Positions 1 to 12,500 of a stretch of 64,000 bases of DNA are shown in pieces (position 1 is the stretch's first letter; each line of letters opens with the position of its first letter). Location: contig CM037781.1 in assembly GCA_021229015.1 (NCBI GenBank), positions 32,839,525 to 32,903,524 of the forward strand, written 5' to 3'. Made by a program: the position numbers and the translations under genes. The notes beneath the pieces are model-generated. The model did no database searches. It was not told the DNA's origin and saw only the letters and a list, made by a program, of their open reading frames with translations. The DNA is from Solen grandis. Lineage: Eukaryota > Mollusca > Bivalvia > Adapedonta > Solenidae.

Positions 1-41
1 TTGTCTATTTGTGATAGGGGACCATTATACCAACAATAATA

Positions 42-246
42 CTGTGAAATCATCAATTTTCGTGGGACACTAATTTTCGTCGGTTTCGTGGATGGTTTTA
101 TCCACGAATATTAATCCTCGCGAAGAATTGTCTCTTATATAGACCTCACGTTCTCTAGAACATAGATCCACGAATTAATGTACACACGAAATACCCTAGG
201 TACATAATCAACGAAATTTAATGTCAACAATATTATTGATTTACAG
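42..246 (+). mobile_element. MITE copy 1 (TA-flanked, Tc1/mariner-like)
   Basis: About 205 bp with inverted ends: the left end starts CTGTGAAATCATCA and the right end finishes TTGATTTACAG, each flanked by TA. The interior repeats short TTTCGTGG / CCACGAA motifs. Two further copies lie at 37631-37839 and 60228-60434. The copy at 60 kb has an empty-site counterpart that supports TA as the target. There is no coding capacity, so it is non-autonomous. Confidence 0.8.
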
Positions 247-589
247 TATGGCGTATAACACTAGACCAGAGCAAAGTTTGACATGTTAAGGTAATATCAT
301 ACAAATCTGGCGAAATGCGAACATCATAACGAATTCAAAGCGGGTTCATAGATAATTTGTATTTTCGCTTTTGACGAGTGGTAACGAAGTAAACAAACTT
401 CTTCATATGTCCGTGGGGCTGGGTATGATGCTTTTTCCGCATATTGACGTTGTGATATATTAAATAATTATGACTGTCATTATTTATAATCTTCAATTAT
501 TATAATGTAAAATGGTACATATTGCTTTTCTTATTAAATTAGCATCATTTTTATGTTGTTTACAACGCAACATATTACAGTTGATCGTG

Positions 590-2150
590 TGAATTTCAAT
601 ATTAATGCCTCTGGCGGGCAACTATACGATGCATCTCTTTGCTCGTACCATCGTTATACAATAGATAAATATGCTTGCATGACGAGCTCCTGTTTTGGCG
701 TGTGACATTTTGTTAACAAATCGTTCATGAACAACTCTTCTTTATATGAATTATTTATCATTTTAATATAGAAGTCGTCATGGCAGACAACGAACGATTA
801 CACTACAACGATGCGTTGGTGGGAAAATACCAACCGAAATACATATAAATGAAATTGTATGACGTAAGCCAGTGGCGCGCTATACATGAAGTGCAGCAGT
901 TCACACACCTCTGGCATGAAATATGTCCTTGATTAATCTACTAGATGTAATGACAAATAAAACTGTTGTTCATTGAAATATGTTCGGCTCTCACAATAGA
1001 ATAATATATTTGCTACACGATCTATTTCATGTGGAAAAGTCAATAAAACAGTAGAATGATATACATGTATTGGCTACACGATCTATTTCATGTGGAAAAT
1101 CAATAAAACAGTAGAATGATATATTGGCTACACGATCCATTTCATGTGGAAAAATCAATAAAACAGTAGAATGATATATTGGCTACACGATCCATTTCAT
1201 GTGGAAAATCAATAAAACAGTAGAATGATATATTGGCTACACGATCCATTTCATGTGGAAAAATCAATAAAACAGTAGAATAATATATTTGCTACACGAT
1301 CCATTTCATGTGGAAAATCAATAAAACAGTTGAATGATATATTGGCTACACGATCCATTTCATGTGGAAAATCAATAAAACAGTAGAATGATATATTGGC
1401 TACACGATCCATTTCATGTGGAAAATCAATAAAACAGTAGAATAATATATTGGCTACACGATCCATTTCATGTGGAAAATCAATAAAACAGTAGAATAAT
1501 ATATTGGCTACACGATCTATTTCATGTGGAAAATCAATAAAACAGTAGAATGATATATTGGCTACACGATCCATTTCATGTGGAAAATCAATAAAACAGT
1601 AGAATGATATATTGGCTACACGATCTATTTCATGTGGAAAATCAATAAAACAGTAGAATGATATATTGGCTACACGATCCATTTCATGTGGAAATCATTA
1701 AAACGGTAGAATGATATATTGGCTACACGATCTATTTCATGTGGAAAATCAATAAAACAGTAGAATGATATATTGGCTACACGATCTATTTCATGTGGAA
1801 AATCAATAAAACAGTAGAATGATATATTGGCTACACGATCCATTTCATGTGGAAAATCAATAAAACAGTAGAATGATATATTGGCTACACGATCCATTTC
1901 ATGTGGAAATCAATAAAACAGTAGAATGATATATTGGCTACACGATCCATTTCATGTGGAAAATCAATAAAACAGTAGAATGATATATTGGCTACACGAT
2001 CCATTTCATGTGGAAAATCAATAAAACAGTAGAATGATATATTGGCTACACGATCTATTTCATGTGGAAAATCAATCAAACAGCCACTTTACATTCTCCT
2101 TTACTGTTCCTGTTTATGTTTAACACAACATTAGGACTCCCAGTCCTTTG
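590..2150 (+). repeat. Dispersed repeat R1, copy 1, with internal minisatellite
   Basis: The flanks of the 54-bp array match 45515-45960 in order: the segment with CTCGTACCATCGTTATACA and a following GATAAATATGCTTGCA (about 635-720), the CCTCTGGCATG segment (about 908), the single-monomer segment, and the GACTC.CAGTCCTTT segment (about 2132). In the 45.8-kb copy the monomer occurs once; here it is amplified about 20 times. Confidence 0.7.
1000..2077. repeat. 54-bp minisatellite, about 20 copies
   Basis: The monomer contains GGCTACACGATCCATTTC, then ATGTGGAAAATCAATAAAA, then CAGTAGAATGATATA, with very few differences between copies (for example gatcCat/gatcTat). Because 54 is divisible by 3, the minus strand has long open frames with an 18-residue period. 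These are by-products of the array, not genes. Confidence 0.95.
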
Positions 2151-2156
2151 ATTAAT

Positions 2157-2290
2157 CCTGCAGGTATCATTATGTTTAAGCAGAAAGCATTATCTCACGA
2201 AAAATAATTTGGCTTGGGTGAGTTTGAATGTTTGTTCGGTCATACATTCAAGTACAGGCCCACTTGGAAGTCTCGGTGTCAAATGAGTGG
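2157..2290 (+). pseudogene. Decayed copy of SHFL-like exon 5
   Basis: This stretch aligns with the intact exon 5 at 18570-18670 and its borders. Both start after CCTGCAG|GT and share the track AATTTGGCT.GG..GAGTTT.AATGT.TGT.CGG..ATACATTCA followed by the GTAC donor region. The front half has lost bases and the zinc-binding Cys pairs, so no open frame survives. It suggests that a second SHFL-like gene once lay upstream of the intact one. Confidence 0.6.
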
Positions 2291-3477
2291 CACAACTCAT
2301 GATTAATACCTTCAAATCACCTCCCTTGTTTTAAATAAATTTATGGATATCAAAATTCCGGATATATTTATTAGGTTTATTTGCCTTTATTGGCTTTTGA
2401 TAAGTTTATTTAGTATTTACCCCCCCCCCCATTTTTAGTTTATTAAATGTCTTATTGTATCAGAAATATATTACAGTCTGTATATCCAGGATCAGATGTT
2501 TAAATCTTTCTCATTTAAAAACAATAAGCATATATCGACTGAATATACACACGCCCTTAATTAATTCCTGATTATATGTATATGTTTGAAAACTGCAAAT
2601 ATATATACTATACAGTGGGCACGTAAAAAATTTATTCGCATAAAGCTATGGAATCGCACCGGACTTCCTGCCAACCTTCAGCAAACTCCCACTGGAAACA
2701 AGTGCTCTCACTTTCCTTAGTTATCATGAACTAGACTAGACTATTTTGAGTTTACCGTCGCTTCGACAGTATTTCAGTCCTAAAGCGACGTCCAGCAAAT
2801 TTCAGGTGGAGGAAAACCCCGAATGCACGGAGGCATCCGGGTAGAACCACCGACCTATCGCAAGCCATCTGGAAGGCTTCCTCACATGAAAATCCGAATG
2901 ACCCTGCCGGGATTCGAACCCACGCCGTGAGGGGCTGAGTGAGTGTTAAAGTCAGCGACTTTACCCTCTCGGCCACGGAGTCAGAGAGTTTACCCTCTCG
3001 GCCACGGAGGGCCCTTGTTATCATGAACCACAAAGTCTAAATTAATACACATACACCGACCAGCTACCTTCAAGAGATATTGGCAACATAATTACTTCCG
3101 TATAGACGGATAAAGCGCATAATCCTATGAAAAGTAAAACTACTCCATTACTTAAGTTACATGGACATGTAGTTGGGTTTGTAAATCTTATCAAGCGTCA
3201 ATACATGTACACATACCAAGTGTCTTATCAAGAAATCAACATGCACAATATAAATGAACCGCATACACACATAACGAGTTTTGAACAGACTTATTGATTC
3301 TCAAGATCAAATACGGCGTATTAACCTGTGTAGAGTGCATTGTTTTGACGGTATTACATGTATCCCAAACTACCAGTGGGTTGAAATAGGACATATCAAA
3401 TATATTCCATAACATATTTCATGTAACACAATTTGGAAAGGATAATTGCTTAGGAACCAAACTAATCATTAAATGAC
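2291..3477. other. Non-coding, upstream of SHFL-like gene
   Basis: AT-rich sequence with no supported exon other than SINE A1 inside it. It includes a poly-C run near 2421 and would contain the promoter and 5' UTR of the SHFL-like gene, but I see no clear TATA box or initiator. Confidence 0.4.
2728..3014 (-). mobile_element. tRNA-derived SINE, family A, copy 1
   Basis: On the minus strand it begins with a tRNA-like head: box A TGGCCGAGAGGG and box B GGGTTCGAATCCC (plus-strand complement 2909-2921). A conserved body follows (TTTTCATGTGAGGAAGCC, ATCCGGGTAGAACCACC on plus), and it ends with a tail whose plus-strand form is GACTATTTTGAGTTTACCG. The long spacing between boxes fits a Leu/Ser-type tRNA ancestor. 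Part of the head is duplicated (2965-2985 and 2995-3012). Confidence 0.85.
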
Positions 3478-3507
3478 ATGGCTGAATTTGAACCAAAAGA
3501 CCCGCAA
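3478..3507 (+). CDS. SHFL: SHFL-like exon 1 (start codon)
   Basis: The ATG at 3478 opens ten codons (MAEFEPKDPQ) ending at a consensus donor GTAAGT. The phase (0) matches exon 2. The assignment rests on frame and splice fit only, because this end is not conserved. Confidence 0.6.
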
Positions 3508-6500
3508 GTAAGTTTTAATTTAATTAATTGAAGTTCTTCTGGATTGATGGGATGAAGAAAATATATATAAATTGTGGGTACATTCATTACGTTTGTACTG
3601 ATACTACATTTTTTAAGAGACAACTACTGTACTAATTATTGACTTTGAATTATAAAAGGTTGGTCCTCCTTGTATATACAATATATATTAATTAGTTTGA
3701 TTAACTTATCAAAGTTTCAAATTGAAAATAAATTGGTACGTCTTAAAACTAATATATATGAACCACTGATTGTATCACATTGCTGGTCGTGTCTTGACTA
3801 GACTTGACTATTTGAGTTTACCGTCACTTCGACAGTATTTCAGTCATATAGCTACGTCCAGCTAATTACAGGTGGAGGAAGACCACAAATGCACGGAGGC
3901 ATCCAGGTAGAACCACCGACCTACCGCAAGCCAGCTGGAAGGCTTCCTCACATGAATATCCGAATGACTCTGCCGGTATTCGAACCCACGCGGGGCTGAG
4001 TGAGTGCTAAAGTCAGCGACTTTACCCTCTCGGCCTCGGAGGCCCCTTTTGCAATTTGAATCTAATTATTTTCCATTGCGTGTGTGTGCGTGTTGTAGAG
4101 ACCATGTAACTCTAAGTGTAAATTAGTTGTTGAAAGCACACATACAGGCGAGTATGCAATTCATCAGATAATTCCGACATATTTTCTTGACAAATTGGAA
4201 ATCTTATTTTATCTCCCTATTCTTTTTTGTTCTCAAGACAAAACTCTATAACACTTACAGTTAGTAAGAGCTTCTTGATATGTAAAGGAGGATGATCCCT
4301 TGTTCAAAGCGCGTCATCTGCAAGAACTATTCAAAGGGGGGATCACCGAGGAGGAGGCCCTAAAACTACTTCGTCTCCATGACGACGACATATTCAGTGC
4401 AGCAGATCATGCTTTAACCGGTAATGTATATTTACGGATCAACCAGTAACACAAACATGTACGAGTATATCACTAATTCTACTGATTCAATATTTAAGGT
4501 AATCCACCCATTTTTAAATTATGATCATGGTCCATTAAGTGATCGTGGGAATTTTATAAGAAGTGCAAACCTTTATAGACTTTGAGCAAATAGTTTATGA
4601 ATCCAAGTCAATGGATGATTGCATCTGCACTGACGTCTTTTTAAGCATTTGAAGGACCATGATTATAATTTAAGGATGGGTGGATTATCTTAAGATAATG
4701 TGTGTTGTTTCATGACTTGACTTGACTATTTGAGTTTACCGTCACTTCGACAGTATTTCAGTCATATAGCGACGTCCAGCTTATTACAGGTGGAGGAAGA
4801 CCCCGAATGCACGGAGGCGTCCGGGTAGAACCACCGACCTACCGCAAGCCAGCTGGAAGGCTTTCTCACATGAAAATCCGAATGACCTTACCGGGATTCG
4901 AACCCACGCGGTGAAAGGGTTGTGTTGATTCATGCCACTTATCCACGATGTGATATCGCATTGAGGTAGAATAGCATTTAAGTCTTTTGGACCCACTGGG
5001 TTACCCGATCAGGCCAAAAGCATGGCTTATTTCATAGCTTATCTACTCAATAAAATTGTATAAAACCAGATCAGCTAATGTTAAACTTGTTAACTATTGT
5101 GGCATAATATTGAATACATAGACCGTGGATTCTAGATTTAATAACTATAGCAACCTAAACGTTGCACTGACATTAAACTTTAGGACTCATTGTCCAAGAA
5201 AAAGGCGTTTTTTCGAGAGAAAGTAATTTTATAGATATTTTTTCGTTAGAAACCGACGAGAGACTTTCCTTATATCTCACGTGGAAATATATGTTAACAT
5301 CTGTTCTTTCTCGATTATTTTAAAAGAAGCAACATCATTCACTGCCTCCTGCTGTGGTGGGAATTTTGGACCAATAGAAATAGTTGTTCTGAAAACAACG
5401 TTTCCATATGCGATAGTTTTAAAATCTGGAAATTATTTGACTTTGATGTTGATTGGTCACTATAAGTAGCGAGTATTATGGATCATATCAATATCTTAAA
5501 AATGAATGTATGCTATAACTGACAAATACATAGTGAAACGTAATAACCAGTCAAAGGTATCCGACGTTTTTGATATTCGTGTTAAGACAAATTACGTAAG
5601 TTCATTATCTTATGAAGATATATTATGTGTAAATTAATAACACAATATACGAGTAAGGACATGATCAATGATATCTAAACATCATATTGTTTAATTTCAG
5701 CTGATAGCAAGTCATTATTTGAAGACCTCAATATAGACCTCGTAAGTACAGTTAAGGTCAAGTCCCTGTAATGGTTCCGCTTTGTCTTGGACCACTTAAC
5801 CACTACCAAGATAACCAAGTACTTAAATGAAACATTGTGGAGCCGCCGTGGCCGAGCGGTTACAGTCGTGGACTACAAATCTCTCACCGCTGTGGGTTCG
5901 AATCCCGGTAGGGACTTCGGATTTTTCATGTGAGGAAGCCTTTCAGCTGGCTTGCGGTAGGTCGTGGTTCTACCCGGGTACCTCTGTGTACTCGGGGTTT
6001 TCCTCCACCTGTAATTAGCTGGACGTCGCTATATGATTGAAATACTATCGCAGTGACGGTAAACCCCAATACAACAACAATGAAACATTATCTCCATGAA
6101 AGGCTATGAGGTCCGGAATGTAGCGGAACCATTACAGGTGACACGCAGGCAGATTTTAGTCATATATGTAACCGTGTGTAATTTGGTGGAGTTTAACCTG
6201 TCTTTTTAATCCTTTCCTTCCTTTCCGTTCGTTTTATTCTTGTGGCTATTTGAACTGGTCACGTGCTCACGTGATTTAGGCCCGGCCTATTTGAAGGCGC
6301 CCAGAAAGGCTTTTGACTTCTCAAGGGACGGACGTGTGCCGATTTATTGGTTGGTTTGTATGCTGAGAAGTTGTCTTTGTTTCTTTACGATGTGACATCA
6401 ATTGTTTTTATTCAAACGATATCGTTTTGACCATTTACTTTATTCTTTAAATTAACGTAACCAGTTTTCGCGATTTCGAAAATGGTAGTTTTGTAGAATT

Positions 6501-9500
6501 CGTTTTGGTATATTGGTTTAAACATTTTGATGCATTAATTGAATGTAATGATTACTCTCACATCATCTCATATGAATGCTCACCCTTTTATTATTCTAAC
6601 AATTGCAGCATAACTAGTCACAGTGAGTCTGGATGATGGTGAATGGTTGCGATGACAGGAAAACATTTAGTTCCACAAACTGGTAAGAGATGTGTAATGT
6701 TTTGTGGAGTGCTGTTTGTATTTTATGTATGTATTTTATGTATTGAATTATGTTCAAACTGCTTGTACATGATTGCTTATTGTTTTCTTCTATTCATGAT
6801 TCTTAGATTTTGTAATGACCACCAGAATTGTTTAGTGCCATGGATTGATTATTGTTTAATGGAGTTATCTATAATCATAATTAAGCCAATTAATTCTTGA
6901 TGCTTAATATTGTATTGTTTTACTTGCAGGATGTGACACCTGTGTATGAAACTTGTGATGATCCCTGTTGTAAATTATATATGATGAAAGATCAGACTTG
7001 TGTTCTTCACTCACACCGGCGAAGCCCACCCCCTAGTTGTGTAGCAGACATACAAAAAACCATCCGGTTATAAATGGCGCCCAACGTGTTATTGTGAGGA
7101 TTGATATATATGTTTATGATTGATTTCATGCTGTGACAGCATTTTTGGATTCTGGAGGAGAAGTGTTTGATGTTTGAACTATAGCAGTTACTGCATTGAT
7201 ATTCCATCCTGACCAAGGCTTTGAGGTTCTTATCCATGGAAGTTCTAGACTGAGAACATTCTTATACATCTATTCCATGGATCCTTCCTATTGCTGGCCA
7301 TCTCATCATTGAACCATCTGGACTGATGACATTTCATCTTCAACATCTTCAAGAGACATCTCATCATTGAATCTTCAAGAGACATTTATTTTTATTCTTT
7401 TTCATAAATTAGGACATTTGTGACATTTTACAGGAAAGTGATAGAATCCTGTTCAAGTGATATTCTTCTGGTGGTCATCCTATGTATTCAAGCGCAGATT
7501 TCATCTGATACGTGAGTACGGTTGTTGTTTGGTAGTATAAAGATATTGCAGTTGATTTATTTATTTTTATATTATTTTTTTTTCTTTATTTTCTTCAATC
7601 TTGTAATTGTATAGAGCAGGAGACTTATAGTTTTGCTTATTTTTTTTTTCTTTCATTCCATTTTGAACAACTGCAAAATCTTTATTTCATACCTTGTGTG
7701 ATATTATTGTTAGTAAGCAAGAAAAGAATATTCACATTGCATGCAATAATTAAAAAAAATCTTGCAGGTGAAGGGACTCTTATGAATTTAATCTCTTACT
7801 AATCTAATCCATTTTCATTCCTAAAATTTGGTGAAGAAAACTACCATTTAATTTTCATAAAGTCCTTATATTCAAAGGTATCAGATATTGTTTGAATTGA
7901 AGCAGTTTATGTCACTCTGAAGTAATATTAAAATCTTTGTATTTGTTCTTCTGTCCATCCTTTCAGTAAATCTTTTGTTTCAAATTTCCCGCCATTTTTC
8001 TGGCTTATGTAAATTAGCCCGCTGCTTTCTTCATTCTCATTGGCTCTCCATTTTTGCATATGATTTTGGCTTTGAATTTGTCTACCCCACTGTGATTGGT
8101 CTGATATTTTTGGCTTTATAGCAAGTTGATTTTCATTGGTTGATACTTTAATCATCTCATGAGGTGATAATATTTAAATGTCATTGGAGGAAATTTGACT
8201 TTGATTAATCCCCTTGACAGTGACCTGACCTTTAACATTTTGTGTTTAGCTATTTTAGTATTTAGACCCTTAACATAGCAATTGATTAGTTATATACTGT
8301 GTTTTGACAGTTGAAGTGTATTTTTTAGAGTAGTGATTGGACTTAGTGTTTATACTTGCAAATGTTTATGTAGAATAGGATTGTGTTTATCGGAGTGCAT
8401 GATAGATTTGTGTAGTATAGGTGGTTAATACATCTTCTGGTCAATTGTGTAGCATTTGAACTGGGTATGGTTAAATGATTATTTAACAACAGTATATTTG
8501 ACTTTGTCCAACCTTGATTGAAATGAAGATTTTACTTCATAGGGAAACCCTGTGTTGTGAAGTTTAATATCAGGATAGATGATTCCTGTTTCCACTTAGA
8601 ATATTCACATTGTATCCAATATTTTATTATAATTTGTGTTTGTTGTTTCAGCTTGTCCCTGCTGTATTTGATTGTCCATATGTGATGCATGTTCTGTAAA
8701 TTAAAAATAAAGTTCAGAATATAAATAATTAATTGAAAAAAAAAAATTAGTTTAATTTGAAATAGTGCCAGCAATACTTCATTATCTTTAGTGCTGTTGA
8801 GTGCAACAGTGATTTATCTTGTATGGTTTAGCGCAAAATTCACAGTAATTTTCATAATTGCTAAGCACTAGTGACTTACCATATATAACTCAGATTAATA
8901 TTGAGTTATCTACCTTATTTATATACTCATTTTGTCTTTCTCTGTCTTTTTTATATTTGGTTACATCTGTTCTTCATTGATATATTCAGTGATGAACTGA
9001 GTCATGATCATTTTGGTCACGTGGTTACTTTAGTTGAATTGAAGCAAGACTTTATTTTTTTTTTATTTTTTTTTCTCTTTCTCTTTCGATCAGCATCACT
9101 TTGATTTTTTTTTTTACATTGACTTTAGGATCGTTGAAAGATTGACTTGATTTGACTTCATAAAGACATATTGTTTTAGTTTCAAGCCATTCTTTGTCCT
9201 TGAATTTTATTTATTTATTTTTATTTTTTCCTTTTACTTTGAGAATTGTTTATTGACATGTCGAAGGAAGAGATTGCTTCCAGCATATACGGTGTTATGC
9301 CAGACCCTGAAGAGGAGAAATTAAATATGGCGACAGGTGGAGTTACTGCAGAGGAAGCCAAACTGATAGAGATGCTTCGTGAGCTGGGATTGAAGCCAAA
9401 GATGGACACACCTGAAGATCTCAGTAAGATTAAGGACTTCTTTGAAGATGTCAAGACTGAGCCGAAGATGGACAAAGTAACCACACCAGCAGTGACACCT

Positions 9501-12500
9501 GCTAAGGTTACCATCCAGAAGAGTGGTTTATACAGCTTCCCAAAGCTATCCATATTCTATGGAGAAGAGGGGAAAGGAGAAGTTACCTGGGAAACCTTCA
9601 AGTTTGAAGTAGAGTCACTGTTATCAGAACACATCTTCACAGATGAACAGTTACTATTGGGCATGAGACGTGCACTGAAGGGTAGTGCCAGTGACAAGGT
9701 ACGACGACTTGGACCAGGAGTGACCATTTCTGAAGTCATGGATAAGCTGGAAAGCTCTTATGGGAATATAGAGTCTAGGGAAAGCATCATGAGGAAGTTC
9801 TACACTTGTGCCCAGAGGAGCAATGAATCTGTAGAAGTTTTTGCTTCTAGATTGGAAGAGTTGTTTGGACAGGCTGTTAGCCTAAAGGCATTGAAAAGAG
9901 GCGACACTGAAGTTTTGAAGGAGAAATTGCATGGAGGACTTCGTTCTGAGTTAAGACAGATGTCTCGTTACCAGTGTGACAAGATAACAGAATATGACAG
10001 TTTCAAGCGAGAACTTCGAAAGCTGGAGGCAGAGCTGAAAGAGAACAGAAGTCCAAGGCCCAAAGCTGCAGTAAGTGTTGAGTCCAGTGACCTGAAAGAG
10101 ATGAAGGAGCTTCTCAAGAAACTCAACAGCAGGATTGATGCCTTGGAGAAGGAAAAACAAGACGGAAGTTACGGAACAGGTAATGTATTCCATATGAGGG
10201 GAATGACACAAAGAGGGAGAGGAATGCAGTATGGTGTTGGAAGGGGCAGAGGAGATTACAAACCTCAAAGGCCAACAGGAGGAAACACTTTTGTTCCCAC
10301 ATGTTTTTATTGCGGTCAAAAGGGTCACCTAAAGAGGAATTGCCCTAAGCTTCTATCACAGGTAGTTTGCTATAGGTGCAATGAAAAAGGACATCTGCAA
10401 AGGGATTGCCCAAAAGTGTAAGTGCTTCAGTTGTAGGGTCTGACAGAAGCACTGTAGATAAAAACTCAAAAATTACTGGCTGTGTAAATGAGGCCTCCAT
10501 AGTTTTGAATGGTGTGGAAACAATGGCTTTGCTCGACACAGGCTCATGTGTTTCAGTAATGTCCGAGACATTCTTTCGAGAGCATTTTCCTGGTGTTGCA
10601 CTGTGTCCACTTGGTGACATATTAGTGATCGAGTGTGCTGATGGGAAATCTCTCCCATACCTTGGGTATGTTAAAGGAGAATTGACCATTACTGCAGGTT
10701 TGCCAAAGGCTGAACCTCAGACATGTCTATTCTTGGTCACACCTGACACTAAATATGCCCAGAAAACACCAATTATACTTGGGACAAACATACTTCAGCA
10801 ACTATTGATTAGTTGTCAGGAGCGTTTTTGTACCCAGTTTCTTCAGAAAGCTGGTTTGTACACACCTTGGTACCTTTCCTTTCGGTCCATGGTGTTGTTG
10901 GAAAAGGAACTGTCCCGAAGTAACAACAAGATTGCCATTGTAAGGAGTGCAGTACAAGAGAAGATTATCATCCGACCTAATGAGACAAGACAGATAAGAG
11001 GTTTTATGGATAATGTTGTCAACCATCCAACAACAACAGCAATCATACAGGAGACAGAGACTAGTTCCTTGCCTCCCTGTATTGAGATAACTCCAGCTGT
11101 TATCAGCTTTGATAGAGGATCAGAATCAAGGGATGTTATCATAACAGTATCGAATGTGACTACGGATACAGTTGTTGTTGCTCATAAATCTGTTCTCTGT
11201 GAACTTCAACCTGTCAGGATTGAGGATCACAAGAGTAATGACGCTGACACAGAATTAGATAAGACTCTGAAGGAACACATTTTGGGGGAGCTCAATATTG
11301 ATGAGAGCAATATCCTTACTGAAGCTCAGAAGGTAAAATTGATTGAACTTCTGAGACAGCACAAGGATATTTTGTCTACTGGAGAGACTGATATAGGAGA
11401 ATGCAATCTTGTTAAGCACAGGATTGATCTCCTTAATGATGTCCCCTTTAAACAAAGACATAGACGTATTCCTCCGTCTATGATCGAAGAAGTGAGACAG
11501 CACATTGAACAGTTGCTAGCTGGTGGTGTCATTCGGCCTTCAAAATCCCCATGGACTTCGAACGTTGTGCTTGTGAGGAAGAAGAATGGAAAGTTGAGGC
11601 TCTGTGTGGACTATCGAATGTTGAATGAACGCACGGTCAAGGACTCATTTGCACTGCCGCGAATGGAAGAGATATTCGACTGTCTACATGGAGCCAAATA
11701 CTTTTCTACTATGGATATGAAGTCGGGATACCACCAGGTGGAACTTGAAGAATATCATAAGGAGAGGTCGGCATTTACTGTTGGGTCACTTGGCTTTTAT
11801 GAATATAATAAAATGCCATTTGGTCTAACAAATGCACCAGCAACCTATCAAAGACTTATGCAAGAGTGTCTTGGTGATCTGAATATGACCATTTGTCTAA
11901 TTTATTTGGATGATGTGATCATATTCAGTAGCACATTTGAGGAGCATTTGGAGAGACTTGATATGGTCTTGACTCGTTTACAATCTTGCAACTTAAAGCT
12001 GGCACCAGAGAAGTGTTGCTTCTTCAAACCTAAAGTAAGCTTCTTAGGCCATGTAGTCTCTGGTGAAGGCATAGAAACTGATCCCTCAAAGATTGAGAAG
12101 GTCAAGAATTGGCCTACTCCGAGTAACTCTGACGAGTTGAGGTCGTTTCTTGCCTTCGCTGGTTACTATCGTCGCTTTGTGAAGGACTTCAGTAAGATTG
12201 TCAGACCACTATCAGAGCTACTACCACCAACTTCTTGCAAGAAAAGTCAAAAGAGTTCAAAACCTGTTTGGAATGGACTGAAAAGGAGGAAGATGTATTC
12301 AACCTATTGAAAGAAATTCTTTCATCACCTCCGATACTTGGATATCCAGACTTTAATCAACCTTTTGAATTGCACACCGATGCTTGTTCAAGGGGTCTTG
12401 GCGCTGTCTTGTATCAGACACAGGCTGGAAAAAAGCGTGTTATAGCATATGCGAGCAGGTCATTAAGTAGGGCAGAGAAGAACTACAGCGCCTTTAAGCT

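Noticed and set aside
1251..2079. Minus-strand open frames with an 18-residue repeat, resembling a repetitive protein
   Set aside because: They exist only because the 54-bp DNA unit is a multiple of three; no start context, splice or flanking coding sequence.
5838..5910. A functional tRNA gene, from box A and box B
   Set aside because: The head continues into a SINE body shared by many copies, and I could not fold a clean cloverleaf by eye.
12225..12260. A second programmed frameshift site in pol
   Set aside because: No in-frame slippery heptamer; a single-base loss is simpler.
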